A DNA stretch of 64,000 bases from Pseudomonadales bacterium (GTDB lineage: Bacteria > Pseudomonadota > Gammaproteobacteria > Pseudomonadales > UBA5518). The stretch is taken from NCBI GenBank assembly GCA_024234165.1, contig JACKOP010000002.1, forward strand, positions 186,001 to 250,000, read 5' to 3'. The translations under genes and the position numbers were made by a program. Below are positions 1-9,368 of the stretch, one piece after another (position 1 is the stretch's first letter; every line of letters begins with the position of its first letter). The notes below the pieces were generated by a model. That model ran no database searches and had not been told where the DNA came from. It saw nothing but the letters and a program-made list of their open reading frames with translations.

Positions 1-361
1 CGTTCTCGACGATCAGCTGGTTCAGCATTGCGTCGCCCACGCGCAGCCCCGAGCGCGTTGCCACCTGCAACATCAGACGGCGCCCGATCAACGATTCGAG
101 CACTGGCGAACGCAGGCGCGATTCCTCAAGCAACGACGCATCGACATGATCCTGCATCTGGCCGATCAGCCTGCGCCGCTCGAGCTCGATGTTCTGCGCA
201 AGCTCGGGTTCGGTGATCACCTCGCCATTGACGCGTGCTGCCTCAGGCACCCCGCCGGTGAAGAATGCATCGATTCCGAACACCGCAAATGGAATCACGA
301 TCACCGCGACGATGATCTTGGCCAGCGTGCCCTGGACGTTGTCACGAATCTTCTGCAGCAT
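1..361 (-). CDS. ppiD: PpiD-like periplasmic chaperone / peptidyl-prolyl isomerase, N-terminal part only
   Basis: Runs off the left edge, so only the first 120 codons are present. The start reads MLQKIRDNVQG, followed by one hydrophobic segment (IIVAVIVIPFAVFGIDAFF). This is the cytoplasmic tail and membrane anchor typical of PpiD/SurA_N_3 proteins. Next comes an alpha-helical SurA-like region with VNGEVITEPEL and IGRRLMLQVA. In this family the anchored protein helps fold outer-membrane and periplasmic proteins at the Sec exit. It lies just downstream of hupB on the same strand, the usual lon-hupB-ppiD order. The parvulin domain would lie outside the window and cannot be judged. Confidence 0.85.
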   Translation of the reverse strand, partial: MLQKIRDNVQGTLAKIIVAVIVIPFAVFGIDAFFTGGVPEAARVNGEVITEPELAQNIELERRRLIGQMQDHVDASLLEESRLRSPVLESLIGRRLMLQVATRSGLRVGDAMLNQLIVEN

Positions 362-374
362 CGTCGCCTTCCAA

Positions 375-647
375 TCAGGAGATTGCGTCGCGCAGCGTCT
401 TGCCCGGTTTGAAACCGACGCTGCGGCTTGCCGCGATGGTCATCGCCTCGCCAGTCTTCGGGTTGCGTCCCTGGCGTTCGGCGCGCTGCTTCACGCTGAA
501 CGTACCGAAACCGACCAGTGCAACCTGGTCCCCGTCACGCAGCGCAGCGACGATTCCTTCCAGAGTTGCATCCAGCACTCTCGCTGCCGACGCCTTGGAG
601 ATATCGGCCTTGTCCGCAATCAGATCGACGAGTTCAGCCTTGTTCAC
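375..647 (-). CDS. hupB: DNA-binding protein HU-beta
   Basis: 90-residue histone-like protein that binds and bends DNA without sequence preference as a dimer. It starts VNKAELVDLIADKADISK and contains the DNA-binding arm motif GFGTFSVKQRAERQGRNP, followed by the characteristic end FKPGKTLRDAIS. I chose the GTG at 647 because it gives exactly the 90-residue family length. The longer in-frame extension to 785 has no HU homology. It sits between lon and ppiD, all on the minus strand, as in most gammaproteobacteria. Confidence 0.96.
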   Translation of the reverse strand: MNKAELVDLIADKADISKASAARVLDATLEGIVAALRDGDQVALVGFGTFSVKQRAERQGRNPKTGEAMTIAASRSVGFKPGKTLRDAIS

Positions 648-791
648 AGAGTTTCCCCGGATTGGATTCGTGTTCCCCGGTCGGTTCCCGGGGCTGTCGC
701 GGTACGCGAGGGGCGACGAGTGTACACCAGCCGCGCCGCAAATGGTCAAGGCGCTTTCGCGCTTTCGCGGGTGTGGCATCCCCACTGCGGA

Positions 792-3209
792 TCAATGCGT
801 ATTGATCCGCTCCTGCTCACTCCCACGCGCCGCCTGCTCGGCCTTCTCGCTCAACAGCTTCCATTCCTCGTCAGGCACCGGCTCGGGCATGCGCTCCAGC
901 GCAAGATCCAGCACCTGATCGATCCAGCGCACGGGACGAATCTCGAGCGCGCTCTTGATGTTGTCCGGGATCTCCTTCAGATCACGCTCGTTCTCTTCCG
1001 GAATGATCACCGTCTTGATACCACCGCGATGTGCCGCCAGGAGTTTCTCCTTGAGCCCGCCAATCGCCAGCACCTGCCCACGCAGCGTGATTTCTCCGGT
1101 CATCGCAACGTCGGCCCGCACCGCTATTCCGGTCAGCACCGAGACCATCGCCGTGCACATGCCGATGCCGGCACTCGGCCCATCCTTAGGGGTTGCACCT
1201 TCGGGAACGTGAATGTGCAGATCGTATTTCTCGTGGAAGTCGGGGCGGATCCCGAGCGTCTTCGCGCGGCTGCGCACCACGGTCATCGCCGCCTGGATCG
1301 ACTCCTGCATCACGTCTCCGAGCGATCCGGTCTTGACCTGCCGTCCCTTGCCAGGCACCGCGACCGCCTCGATGGTCAACAGCTCGCCTCCGACCTGCGT
1401 CCACGCGAGCCCTGTGACCTGTCCGACCTGGTTGCTTTCCAGCACGGCTCCGAAGCGATACTTCGGCACACCGGCAAACTCGGCGAGATTGTCTGCATCC
1501 ACCACCAGCCTCGTCGCACCGCGCTCGAGCGCAAGCTGCTTGACACGCTTGCGACAGATCTTTGCGATCTGGCGCTCGAGTCCGCGTACACCTGCCTCGC
1601 GCGTGTAGTAGCGCACCAGATCGCGCAGTGCGGTCTCCTCCAACACGAGTTCGCCTTCGCCGAGCCCGTTGTTGCGCATCTGCTTCGGCACCAGGTAGCG
1701 CTGCGCAATGTTGATTTTCTCGTCCTCCGTATAACCGGGGATACGGATCACTTCCATGCGGTCGAGCAGCGGCGCCGGGATGTTCATCGAGTTCGACGTA
1801 CAGATGAACATCACGTCGGAAAGATCGTAATCGACCTCCAGATAGTGGTCGTTGAAACTGTGGTTCTGCTCGGGATCCAGAACCTCGAGCAAAGCAGACG
1901 CCGGGTCACCGCGATGGTCCATTCCCATCTTGTCGACCTCGTCGAGCAGAAACAACGGATTGCGCACCCCGGCCTTGGCGAGTTTCTGCAGGATCTTGCC
2001 TGGCAACGAGCCGATGTAGGTTCGCCTGTGACCGCGGATTTCTGCCTCGTCGCGTACGCCACCGAGTGCCATGCGCACGAAGCTGCGATTGGTTGCACGC
2101 GCGATGCTCTCACCGAGCGAAGTCTTGCCAACCCCGGGAGGACCGACGAAACACAGCACCGGCCCTTTGACCTTGCCGATCCGCTTCTGCACGGCCAGGT
2201 ACTCGAGGACGCGCTCCTTGACCTCATCGAGCCCGTAGTGGTCCTTTTCCAGAACCTTCTCGGCACGCGCAAGATCGTTGCGTACCTTGCTGCGCTTCTT
2301 CCACGGCACGTTCACCATCCAGTCGAGGTAGCTGCGCACCACGGATGCTTCGGCCGACATCGGTGACATCATCTTGAGCTTGTTCAGCTCCGACAGGGCT
2401 TTCGTCTGCGCGTCCGCACTCATCCCGGCCGCACGGATACGCCGCTCGATGCTCTCGACCTCGTTCGGCGAATCCTCGAGATCCCCGAGTTCCTTCTGGA
2501 TCGCCTTCATCTGTTCGTTCAGATAATACTCGCGCTGGCTTTTCTCCATCTGCTTCTTGACGCGGCCACGAATGCGCTTCTCGACCTGGAAGAGATCGAT
2601 CTCGCCCTCCATCAATCCCATCAGATGCTCGATTCGCTCGAGCGTCGAACCAAGCTCGAGCAACTGCTGTTTCTGAGCAAGTTCAAGCGTCATGTGTGCG
2701 GCGATCGTATCGGCCAGGCGCCCCGGCTCGTCGACGCTTCCCAGTGCGCCCAGCACTTCCGCCGGCACCTTTTTCCCCAGATTCACATACTGTTCGAACG
2801 TACGCATGCAACTGCGCACCAGTGCCTCGGCTTCTGCCTGCGCCACCGCCTGCTCGCGGATCGGTTGCGCCTCCGCTTCCAGATAGCCCTCACGCGCCTG
2901 CACCGAAGCGATCGTTGCACGCACACTGCCCTCGACCAGCACCTTGACCGTACCATCGGGAAGCCGCAGCAGTTGCAGCACGCTGGCAATGGTGCCTACC
3001 TGATAGACCTCATCCCGGCCCGGGTCGTCCTCCGCCGCACTGCGCTGCGCGACCAGCAGGATCCGCTTACCCGATTCCATCGCGGCTTCCAGTGCTGCGA
3101 TCGACTTCTCACGCCCCACAAACAGCGGCACGACCATGTGCGGGAATACCACCACGTCACGCAACGGCAACAACGGCAGCACGAGCCGCCCGCCAGTCGG
3201 GTATTTCAT
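792..3209 (-). CDS. lon: ATP-dependent Lon protease
   Basis: 805-residue AAA+ serine protease that degrades misfolded and regulatory proteins in the cytosol. The N-terminal LON substrate-binding domain starts at LPLLPLRDVVVFPHMVVPLF. The ATPase domain has Walker A GPPGVGKTSLGE (about residue 355) and Walker B FLLDEVDKM. The C-terminal protease domain has the catalytic serine in DGPSAGIGM, with the partner lysine some 40 residues on. Length matches bacterial LonA. It follows clpX with a 117-bp gap and precedes hupB. The gap holds an imperfect GACGGCTG/CAGCCGTC hairpin but no clear U-tract. Confidence 0.98.
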   Translation of the reverse strand: MKYPTGGRLVLPLLPLRDVVVFPHMVVPLFVGREKSIAALEAAMESGKRILLVAQRSAAEDDPGRDEVYQVGTIASVLQLLRLPDGTVKVLVEGSVRATIASVQAREGYLEAEAQPIREQAVAQAEAEALVRSCMRTFEQYVNLGKKVPAEVLGALGSVDEPGRLADTIAAHMTLELAQKQQLLELGSTLERIEHLMGLMEGEIDLFQVEKRIRGRVKKQMEKSQREYYLNEQMKAIQKELGDLEDSPNEVESIERRIRAAGMSADAQTKALSELNKLKMMSPMSAEASVVRSYLDWMVNVPWKKRSKVRNDLARAEKVLEKDHYGLDEVKERVLEYLAVQKRIGKVKGPVLCFVGPPGVGKTSLGESIARATNRSFVRMALGGVRDEAEIRGHRRTYIGSLPGKILQKLAKAGVRNPLFLLDEVDKMGMDHRGDPASALLEVLDPEQNHSFNDHYLEVDYDLSDVMFICTSNSMNIPAPLLDRMEVIRIPGYTEDEKINIAQRYLVPKQMRNNGLGEGELVLEETALRDLVRYYTREAGVRGLERQIAKICRKRVKQLALERGATRLVVDADNLAEFAGVPKYRFGAVLESNQVGQVTGLAWTQVGGELLTIEAVAVPGKGRQVKTGSLGDVMQESIQAAMTVVRSRAKTLGIRPDFHEKYDLHIHVPEGATPKDGPSAGIGMCTAMVSVLTGIAVRADVAMTGEITLRGQVLAIGGLKEKLLAAHRGGIKTVIIPEENERDLKEIPDNIKSALEIRPVRWIDQVLDLALERMPEPVPDEEWKLLSEKAEQAARGSEQERINTH

Positions 3210-3326
3210 CCGGTTACTCCTTGCCCTGCCCGGGCCGGGTCTGACGGCTGCTCGGCGCTCGTTGCGCCAGCCGTCGTCGAAAAAGCCGGGTGCGGGGATG
3301 CGTACCTTGCGCGCGAACGCGAAGCA

Positions 3327-4601
<1,275 letters not shown>

Positions 4602-4700
4602 CGCCCATCCGTCCGTTTCGAATCATGCCGGCGGTGCCTCTCGGCCCCTCCGCCTTCTGCCGTTGTCCGGGTCCGGCCCTGAGTCTAGCAGGCTTGCCAA

Positions 4701-5333
4701 TCACTTTCCCGGTCGCGCGACCAGCACCTCGTCAATGATCCCGTACTGCTTCGCCTTCTGCGGATTCATGAAGTTGTCACGCTCCGTGTCACGCGCAATG
4801 GTCTCGATCGACTGCCCCGTGTGCTCCGCAAGCAGCGCATTCAGGCGTTCGCGAATGATCAGGATCTCGCGTGCATGGATGTCGATATCCGACGCCTGCC
4901 CGTGCGCACCGCCGCTTGGCTGGTGGATCATGATGCGCGAGTTGGGCAGCGCAAAGCGCTTGCCACGCGTGCCACCAGCGAGCAGGAAAGCTCCCATGCT
5001 CGCCGCCTGCCCGATACACATCGTGCTCACATCGGGTTTGATGAAGCGCATCGTGTCGTAGATCGAAAGACCGGCCGTGACCGAGCCACCCGGGGAATTG
5101 ATGTACAGATGGATGTCCTTGTCCGGGTTTTCCGACTCGAGAAACAGCATCTGTGCGACCACGAGATTCGCCATGTGGTCCTCGACCGGACCGACGATAA
5201 AGATCACCCGCTCCTTCAGCAGACGCGAATAAATGTCGTACGAACGCTCACCGCGTGCGGTCTGCTCGACCACGATGGGAATCAGGCCGAGACCGGTGAT
5301 CGTACTGCTGCTCTGCTGTGCGCGCTCGTTCAT
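4701..5333 (-). CDS. clpP: ATP-dependent Clp protease proteolytic subunit ClpP
   Basis: 210-residue serine peptidase forming the tetradecameric barrel of ClpXP/ClpAP. The catalytic serine lies in GQAASMGAFLLAGG, the histidine in MIHQPSGGAHGQ, and the aspartate in the ERDNFM segment. Length and motifs are canonical. It follows tig by 73 bp and precedes clpX by 99 bp on the same strand. Confidence 0.98.
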   Translation of the reverse strand: MNERAQQSSSTITGLGLIPIVVEQTARGERSYDIYSRLLKERVIFIVGPVEDHMANLVVAQMLFLESENPDKDIHLYINSPGGSVTAGLSIYDTMRFIKPDVSTMCIGQAASMGAFLLAGGTRGKRFALPNSRIMIHQPSGGAHGQASDIDIHAREILIIRERLNALLAEHTGQSIETIARDTERDNFMNPQKAKQYGIIDEVLVARPGK

Positions 5334-5363
5334 TCCGTACCGTCTCCTGACAGACGCAAGTTG

Positions 5364-5387
5364 CCCGCATCCCCGGTGGGATGCGGG
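5364..5387 (-). promoter_or_regulatory. Hairpin between tig and clpP
   Basis: A near-perfect 9-bp stem (CCCGCATCC / GGATGCGGG) with a short loop lies in the 73-bp tig-clpP gap. There is no U-tract on the minus strand, so it is more likely an attenuating or mRNA-stabilising structure than a terminator. Function inferred only from the fold. Confidence 0.35.
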
Positions 5388-5406
5388 CGCTGATGATGCC
5401 TCAGGG

Positions 5407-6732
5407 TCACGCTTCCGCGTCCGGTTTCAACGGGTCTGCGCGCAGCGCATCTTCATAACTGCACGCCACCTCGTTCACCTGCGCCCGGGCAAGCACCGTA
5501 TCGATTGCCTGATCCTCCAGTACCACGGCTTCAACCGAGGCCAACTGTTCCCGGTTGCCATAGTACCAGTTGACTACCTCCTCGGGTTCCTCGTAGGTCG
5601 ACGCCATCTCCTCGACCATCTCGCGTACCCGCACCGGGTCCGCGACGAGCTTTTCGCGCCGGATCACCTCCCCGAGCAACAAACCAAACGACACACGCCT
5701 TTCCGCCTGCGCACGAAACATGTCGTCGGGCAGCATCGACGTATCGAAGCGTGCGGCATCGCCGCCGAACTGGCGCAGCATCTGCTGGCGTTGCGCGGCG
5801 ATCTCCTGCTGGACCAGCGCCTGCGGCACTTCAACCTCGGTACGCTCGTGAAGCGCATTCATCACACGCGACTTCACCTTGGAGCGTACCGCCTGGCGCA
5901 GTTCACGCTCCATATTGGCACGCACTTCGGCCCGAAACCCATCAAGCCCCTCGCTGGCCACACCAAAACGCGAAAAGAAGACGTCGTCGAGCTCCGGCAA
6001 CCGCTTCTCGCTCACGCTGTTCAGGCACACCTCGAACACGACTTCAGCGCCTTTCAGGTCTTCGGCGTGGTATTCCTCAGGGAAGCGTAGTTGCAACTCA
6101 CGTGTCTCGCCTGGGCTCATCCCCTCGATTCCGCTCTCAAACCCAGGAATCATACGATTGGAACCGAGGAGCAGATCGCTCCCCTGGGCGCTACCACCGT
6201 CGAAGGCGACACCGTCGCGACGCCCCGTATAGTCGATATTCACCCGATCCCCCGCCGACGCAGCACGTTCGACGACCGCCCACATGGCCTGCTGGTTGCG
6301 CAGCACCTCGATCATGCGATCGATGTCGGCATCACCCACTTGCGCCACAGGCCGGTCGATCGCAAGTTTCGCGAAGTCGACCAGATCGATTTCGGGGTAC
6401 ACTTCGAACGTCGCGATGAATTCCAGATCACGCCCGGTCGCAATCGAACGCGGCTCGATCGTTGGCTGTCCGGCCGGCTTCAGATCCTCCTGGCGCACCG
6501 CTTCGTAGAACGTCTGGCTCATGACCTCGCCCAGAACTTCCTGGCGCACCCCGAGCCCGAACCGCTGCTGCACGACCTTCAGTGGCACCTTGCCCGGACG
6601 GAACCCCTTCAGCCGCACCGACCTTGCTGCCTTCTCCAGTCGCGCCGCCACTTCCGCCTCGACACGTTCCGCCGGCACACCGATCGTCAGGCGTCGGCCC
6701 AGACCCGACGTAATTTCAACGGAAACCTGCAT
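5407..6732 (-). CDS. tig: Trigger factor, ribosome-associated chaperone
   Basis: 441-residue chaperone and prolyl isomerase that meets nascent chains at the ribosome exit. The N-terminal ribosome-binding domain carries the signature GFRPGKVPLKVV. A central FKBP-type domain follows (VNIDYTGRRDGVAFDGG, FEEGIEGMSPGE-like segment), then a long helical C-terminal arm region. I start at MQVSVEITSGLGRR (6732), the conserved family N-terminus, rather than four codons upstream. First gene of the tig-clpP-clpX-lon cluster. Confidence 0.96.
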   Translation of the reverse strand: MQVSVEITSGLGRRLTIGVPAERVEAEVAARLEKAARSVRLKGFRPGKVPLKVVQQRFGLGVRQEVLGEVMSQTFYEAVRQEDLKPAGQPTIEPRSIATGRDLEFIATFEVYPEIDLVDFAKLAIDRPVAQVGDADIDRMIEVLRNQQAMWAVVERAASAGDRVNIDYTGRRDGVAFDGGSAQGSDLLLGSNRMIPGFESGIEGMSPGETRELQLRFPEEYHAEDLKGAEVVFEVCLNSVSEKRLPELDDVFFSRFGVASEGLDGFRAEVRANMERELRQAVRSKVKSRVMNALHERTEVEVPQALVQQEIAAQRQQMLRQFGGDAARFDTSMLPDDMFRAQAERRVSFGLLLGEVIRREKLVADPVRVREMVEEMASTYEEPEEVVNWYYGNREQLASVEAVVLEDQAIDTVLARAQVNEVACSYEDALRADPLKPDAEA

Positions 6733-6944
6733 CTTCGACCTCACTCAGAAACTGTGGATGTTTGATCTGTACGACGCGCGCGCTCACGGGCAGCAGCCGT
6801 CTGAAGGGCGCGCATTCTAGCACGCACGGATACATTTCGAGAGACCAACGACAGATCAGCGGCAGGCTGACGACAGCCCGGTACGGGGTCGGCGACTATA
6901 CGACGACCCTGCGCCGCATGGTACGGCACGCATACCGTGATCGG

Positions 6945-7029
6945 TGGTGCGAAAGGCGGGACTCGAACCCGCACGCCCGAAGGCACTGGAACCTAAATCC
7001 AGCGCGTCTACCAGTTCCGCCACTTTCGC
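6945..7029 (-). tRNA. tRNA-Leu (anticodon UAG)
   Basis: 85-nt class II tRNA with the 7-bp acceptor GCGAAAG/CTTTCGC and encoded CCA. The anticodon stem CTGGA/TCCAG encloses TTTAGGT, giving anticodon TAG. There is a short extra arm (GTGCCTTCGGGCGT region) and a T-arm GCGGGTTCGAGTCCCGC. It sits upstream of tig on the same strand. Confidence 0.97.
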
Positions 7030-7049
7030 TCGCTTGCCGTCATCGTAAC

Positions 7050-7100
7050 TCATGTAAATTATTATAAAAACATTGCAACAAATTGTTTTACAGGTTTTTA
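7050..7100 (-). promoter_or_regulatory. Candidate promoter of tRNA-Leu
   Basis: An unusually AT-rich stretch in a GC-rich genome lies directly upstream of the tRNA. On the minus strand it contains a perfect TATAAT at 7066-7061, 32 nt from the mature tRNA 5' end. A -35 box is not convincing at standard spacing. Stable-RNA promoters often look like this, but the assignment rests on the -10 box and position. Confidence 0.4.
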
Positions 7101-7206
7101 TCAACCAAAATCATTCTGTGGCCTGCCTTGTCTCCGATGCTGCAGCAACCAACAGGCCCAGCGCACCAACCCGTACCCACCATCGCAAATGCCAGGTCAT
7201 TCCACC

Positions 7207-8148
7207 TCAACGTATTGGCCGAAAATCGCCGGCCTGCGCCACCAGAGGGCGCGGATCCTGGTGGATGATCACGTCAGCTCCCGGAAACTCGGCTTCCAGA
7301 CGTTCTTCGACCGCATCCGCGATCGCATGAGCCTCCAGTAACGTGGTGTGATCGGCGATCTCGACGTGACACTGGATGCAGTAGCGCAATCCGGAGCGCC
7401 GAGTACGCAGGTCGTGCAGTCCGAGCACACCGGGAATGGAGAGTGCCACGCTGCGGATCCGCGCAACGACCTCGTCCGGCAACGCCTTGTCCATCAACAG
7501 ATTGAGCGCTTCGCGACCGATCTGCACGGCACCACTGCCGATCAGCAGTGCAATCAGTACGCCCATCACGATATCGACCCGGCCATAACCGAGACGCGCG
7601 CAGAGCAGTGAGACGATCACCACCACGTTCATCAGCAAGTCGGCGTGATAGTGCAGGCGATCGGCACGGATCGCTGCCGACCCGGTCAGACGGATCGCGT
7701 GCGACTGCAGTGCGACCAGACCCAGCGTGCAGACGATCGCCACGACGCAGACCAGAAGCGCAATTCCGGTGTGCGTCATCGGCTCCTCTTCCACCCGCAA
7801 CAGGCGCTCGACACAGTACAGCAGCAGCAGCAATGCCGAACCAAAGATGAAGGCAGACTGTGCCAGCGCGGCCAGCGGCTCCGCCTTGCCATGGCCGAAA
7901 CCATGATCCGCATCGGCCGGCCTCAGCGAGTACCGCACTGCGAGCATCGACACCAGCGAGGCCATCGAGTCCATTACCGAGTCGATCAGCGAGCCCAGCA
8001 TGCTGGCCGAACCGCTGACCAGCCAGGCCCAGCACTTGAGTGCGATCAGCAACAACGCGACGCTCACCGAGGCGTAACTCGCAGCCAGCAGCCAGCGCTC
8101 GCCTGGCAGCCGCTGGTGCTGCCCGCGCCCTGCATCCACCCCCGCCAC
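7207..8148 (-). CDS. fieF: Cation diffusion facilitator (FieF-like metal/H+ antiporter)
   Basis: 313-residue inner-membrane exporter of divalent metals. Five or six hydrophobic segments are visible. The metal-binding aspartates occur in the family motifs SLIDSVMDSMASL and HYHADLLMN, the latter being the HxxxD pair of TM5. A cytosolic C-terminal dimerisation domain (VARIRSVALSIPGVLGLHDLRTR) ends in VIIHQDPRP. I use the GTG at 8148 because AAGGAG stands 7 nt upstream. It lies just after fadA on the same strand. The metal (Fe, Zn, Cd) cannot be told from sequence. Confidence 0.9.
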   Translation of the reverse strand: MAGVDAGRGQHQRLPGERWLLAASYASVSVALLLIALKCWAWLVSGSASMLGSLIDSVMDSMASLVSMLAVRYSLRPADADHGFGHGKAEPLAALAQSAFIFGSALLLLLYCVERLLRVEEEPMTHTGIALLVCVVAIVCTLGLVALQSHAIRLTGSAAIRADRLHYHADLLMNVVVIVSLLCARLGYGRVDIVMGVLIALLIGSGAVQIGREALNLLMDKALPDEVVARIRSVALSIPGVLGLHDLRTRRSGLRYCIQCHVEIADHTTLLEAHAIADAVEERLEAEFPGADVIIHQDPRPLVAQAGDFRPIR

Positions 8149-8170
8149 CTGTTACTCCTTCCCCGTCGTG

Positions 8171-9346
8171 TCAGACGCGTTCGATCACGGTTGCGATGCC
8201 CTGCCCCAGGCCAATGCACATCGTCGCCAGCCCGAGCGTCATGTCACGCTGCGCCATCACATTGATCAGGGTCGTCATGATACGTGCCCCCGAACAACCG
8301 AACGGGTGTCCCAGCGCAATCGCACCACCGTGCAGGTTGACCCGCGTGTCCAGGTCATCGAGCAGTTCCAGATCCTTCAGCACCGGCAGTACCTGCGCTG
8401 CGAAGGCCTCGTTGAGTTCGACCGCATCGATGTCCGCAAGCGTGAGGCCGGCACGCGCCAGCGCCTTCTGCGTCGCCGGCACCGGCCCGTAGCCCATGAT
8501 CGATGGATCGACACCCACGACCGCCATCGAGCGGATCCTGGCAAGCGGACGCAGCCCCCAGTCGCGCGCCCGACGACCGGAAGTGACGATCATCGCCGCC
8601 GCTCCGTCGGCGATCTGGGACGAGGTACCCGCCGTCACGGTGCCGTTGCGCGGATCGAAGGCGGGCGGCAGTGCGGCCAGCCCCTCGATCGTGGTGTCAC
8701 GACGAATCGTCGTATCGGCAGCAACGAGGATGCTGCACCCGTCTTCGTCGTGCCCACGGCGCGCCACGATTTCGCGCGCCCAGCGCCCTTCGTCCTGCGC
8801 CTTGGCAGCCAACCGGTGCGACCGCTCGCCATACGCATCCTGCTCCACACGCGTGATACCGTGCAGCATCGCCAGCCCCTCGGCAGTGACTCCCATCAAC
8901 CCGGCGGCCTTTGCAACATGCTTGCTGAGACGCGGATTCGGGTCGACCCCCTTATCCATTGGCAGATGCCCCATATGCTCGACACCGCCGACGACAAACA
9001 CCTCACCACAGTCCGCTGCTATCGCCTGGGCAGCGATATGCAACGCCGACATCGACGAACCGCAGAGACGCGAGATCGTCTGCGCGCCCGCTGAGTGCGG
9101 AATCACGGTCAGCAGCGACATCATGCGTGCGATGTTCCAGCCCTGTTCCTCGGTCTGGTTCGCACAACCCCAGATCACGTCTTCGACGGCCTGCGGATCC
9201 ACCCCGGGGTTGCGCGCCAGCAACGCATCAACCAGATCTGCCGACAGATCCTCGGCACGCACATGACGGAACACACCGTTCTTCGAACGCCCCATCGGGG
9301 TACGCGCACAGTCGATGATCAGCGCATCATCATCCTTGTAGCTCAT
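8171..9346 (-). CDS. fadA: 3-ketoacyl-CoA thiolase FadA
   Basis: 391-residue thiolase that performs the last step of fatty-acid beta-oxidation, releasing acetyl-CoA. The nucleophilic cysteine lies in SRLCGSSMSALHIAA, the histidine in GGAIALGHPFGCSGAR, and the second cysteine in TMCIGLGQGIA. The ATG at 9346 gives the family length; upstream in-frame sequence overlaps fadB and has no thiolase similarity. It is the beta subunit partner of FadB and lies 22 bp downstream of fadB, forming the usual fadBA operon. Confidence 0.96.
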   Translation of the reverse strand: MSYKDDDALIIDCARTPMGRSKNGVFRHVRAEDLSADLVDALLARNPGVDPQAVEDVIWGCANQTEEQGWNIARMMSLLTVIPHSAGAQTISRLCGSSMSALHIAAQAIAADCGEVFVVGGVEHMGHLPMDKGVDPNPRLSKHVAKAAGLMGVTAEGLAMLHGITRVEQDAYGERSHRLAAKAQDEGRWAREIVARRGHDEDGCSILVAADTTIRRDTTIEGLAALPPAFDPRNGTVTAGTSSQIADGAAAMIVTSGRRARDWGLRPLARIRSMAVVGVDPSIMGYGPVPATQKALARAGLTLADIDAVELNEAFAAQVLPVLKDLELLDDLDTRVNLHGGAIALGHPFGCSGARIMTTLINVMAQRDMTLGLATMCIGLGQGIATVIERV

Positions 9347-9368
9347 GCGACACCTCCGCCGGATCGGC

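Noticed and set aside
189..2366. 725-codon open frame on the plus strand opposite lon and hupB
   Set aside because: It is the antisense shadow of the well-supported lon gene in GC-rich DNA; no start site, no family motifs, arginine/histidine-rich composition typical of reverse frames.
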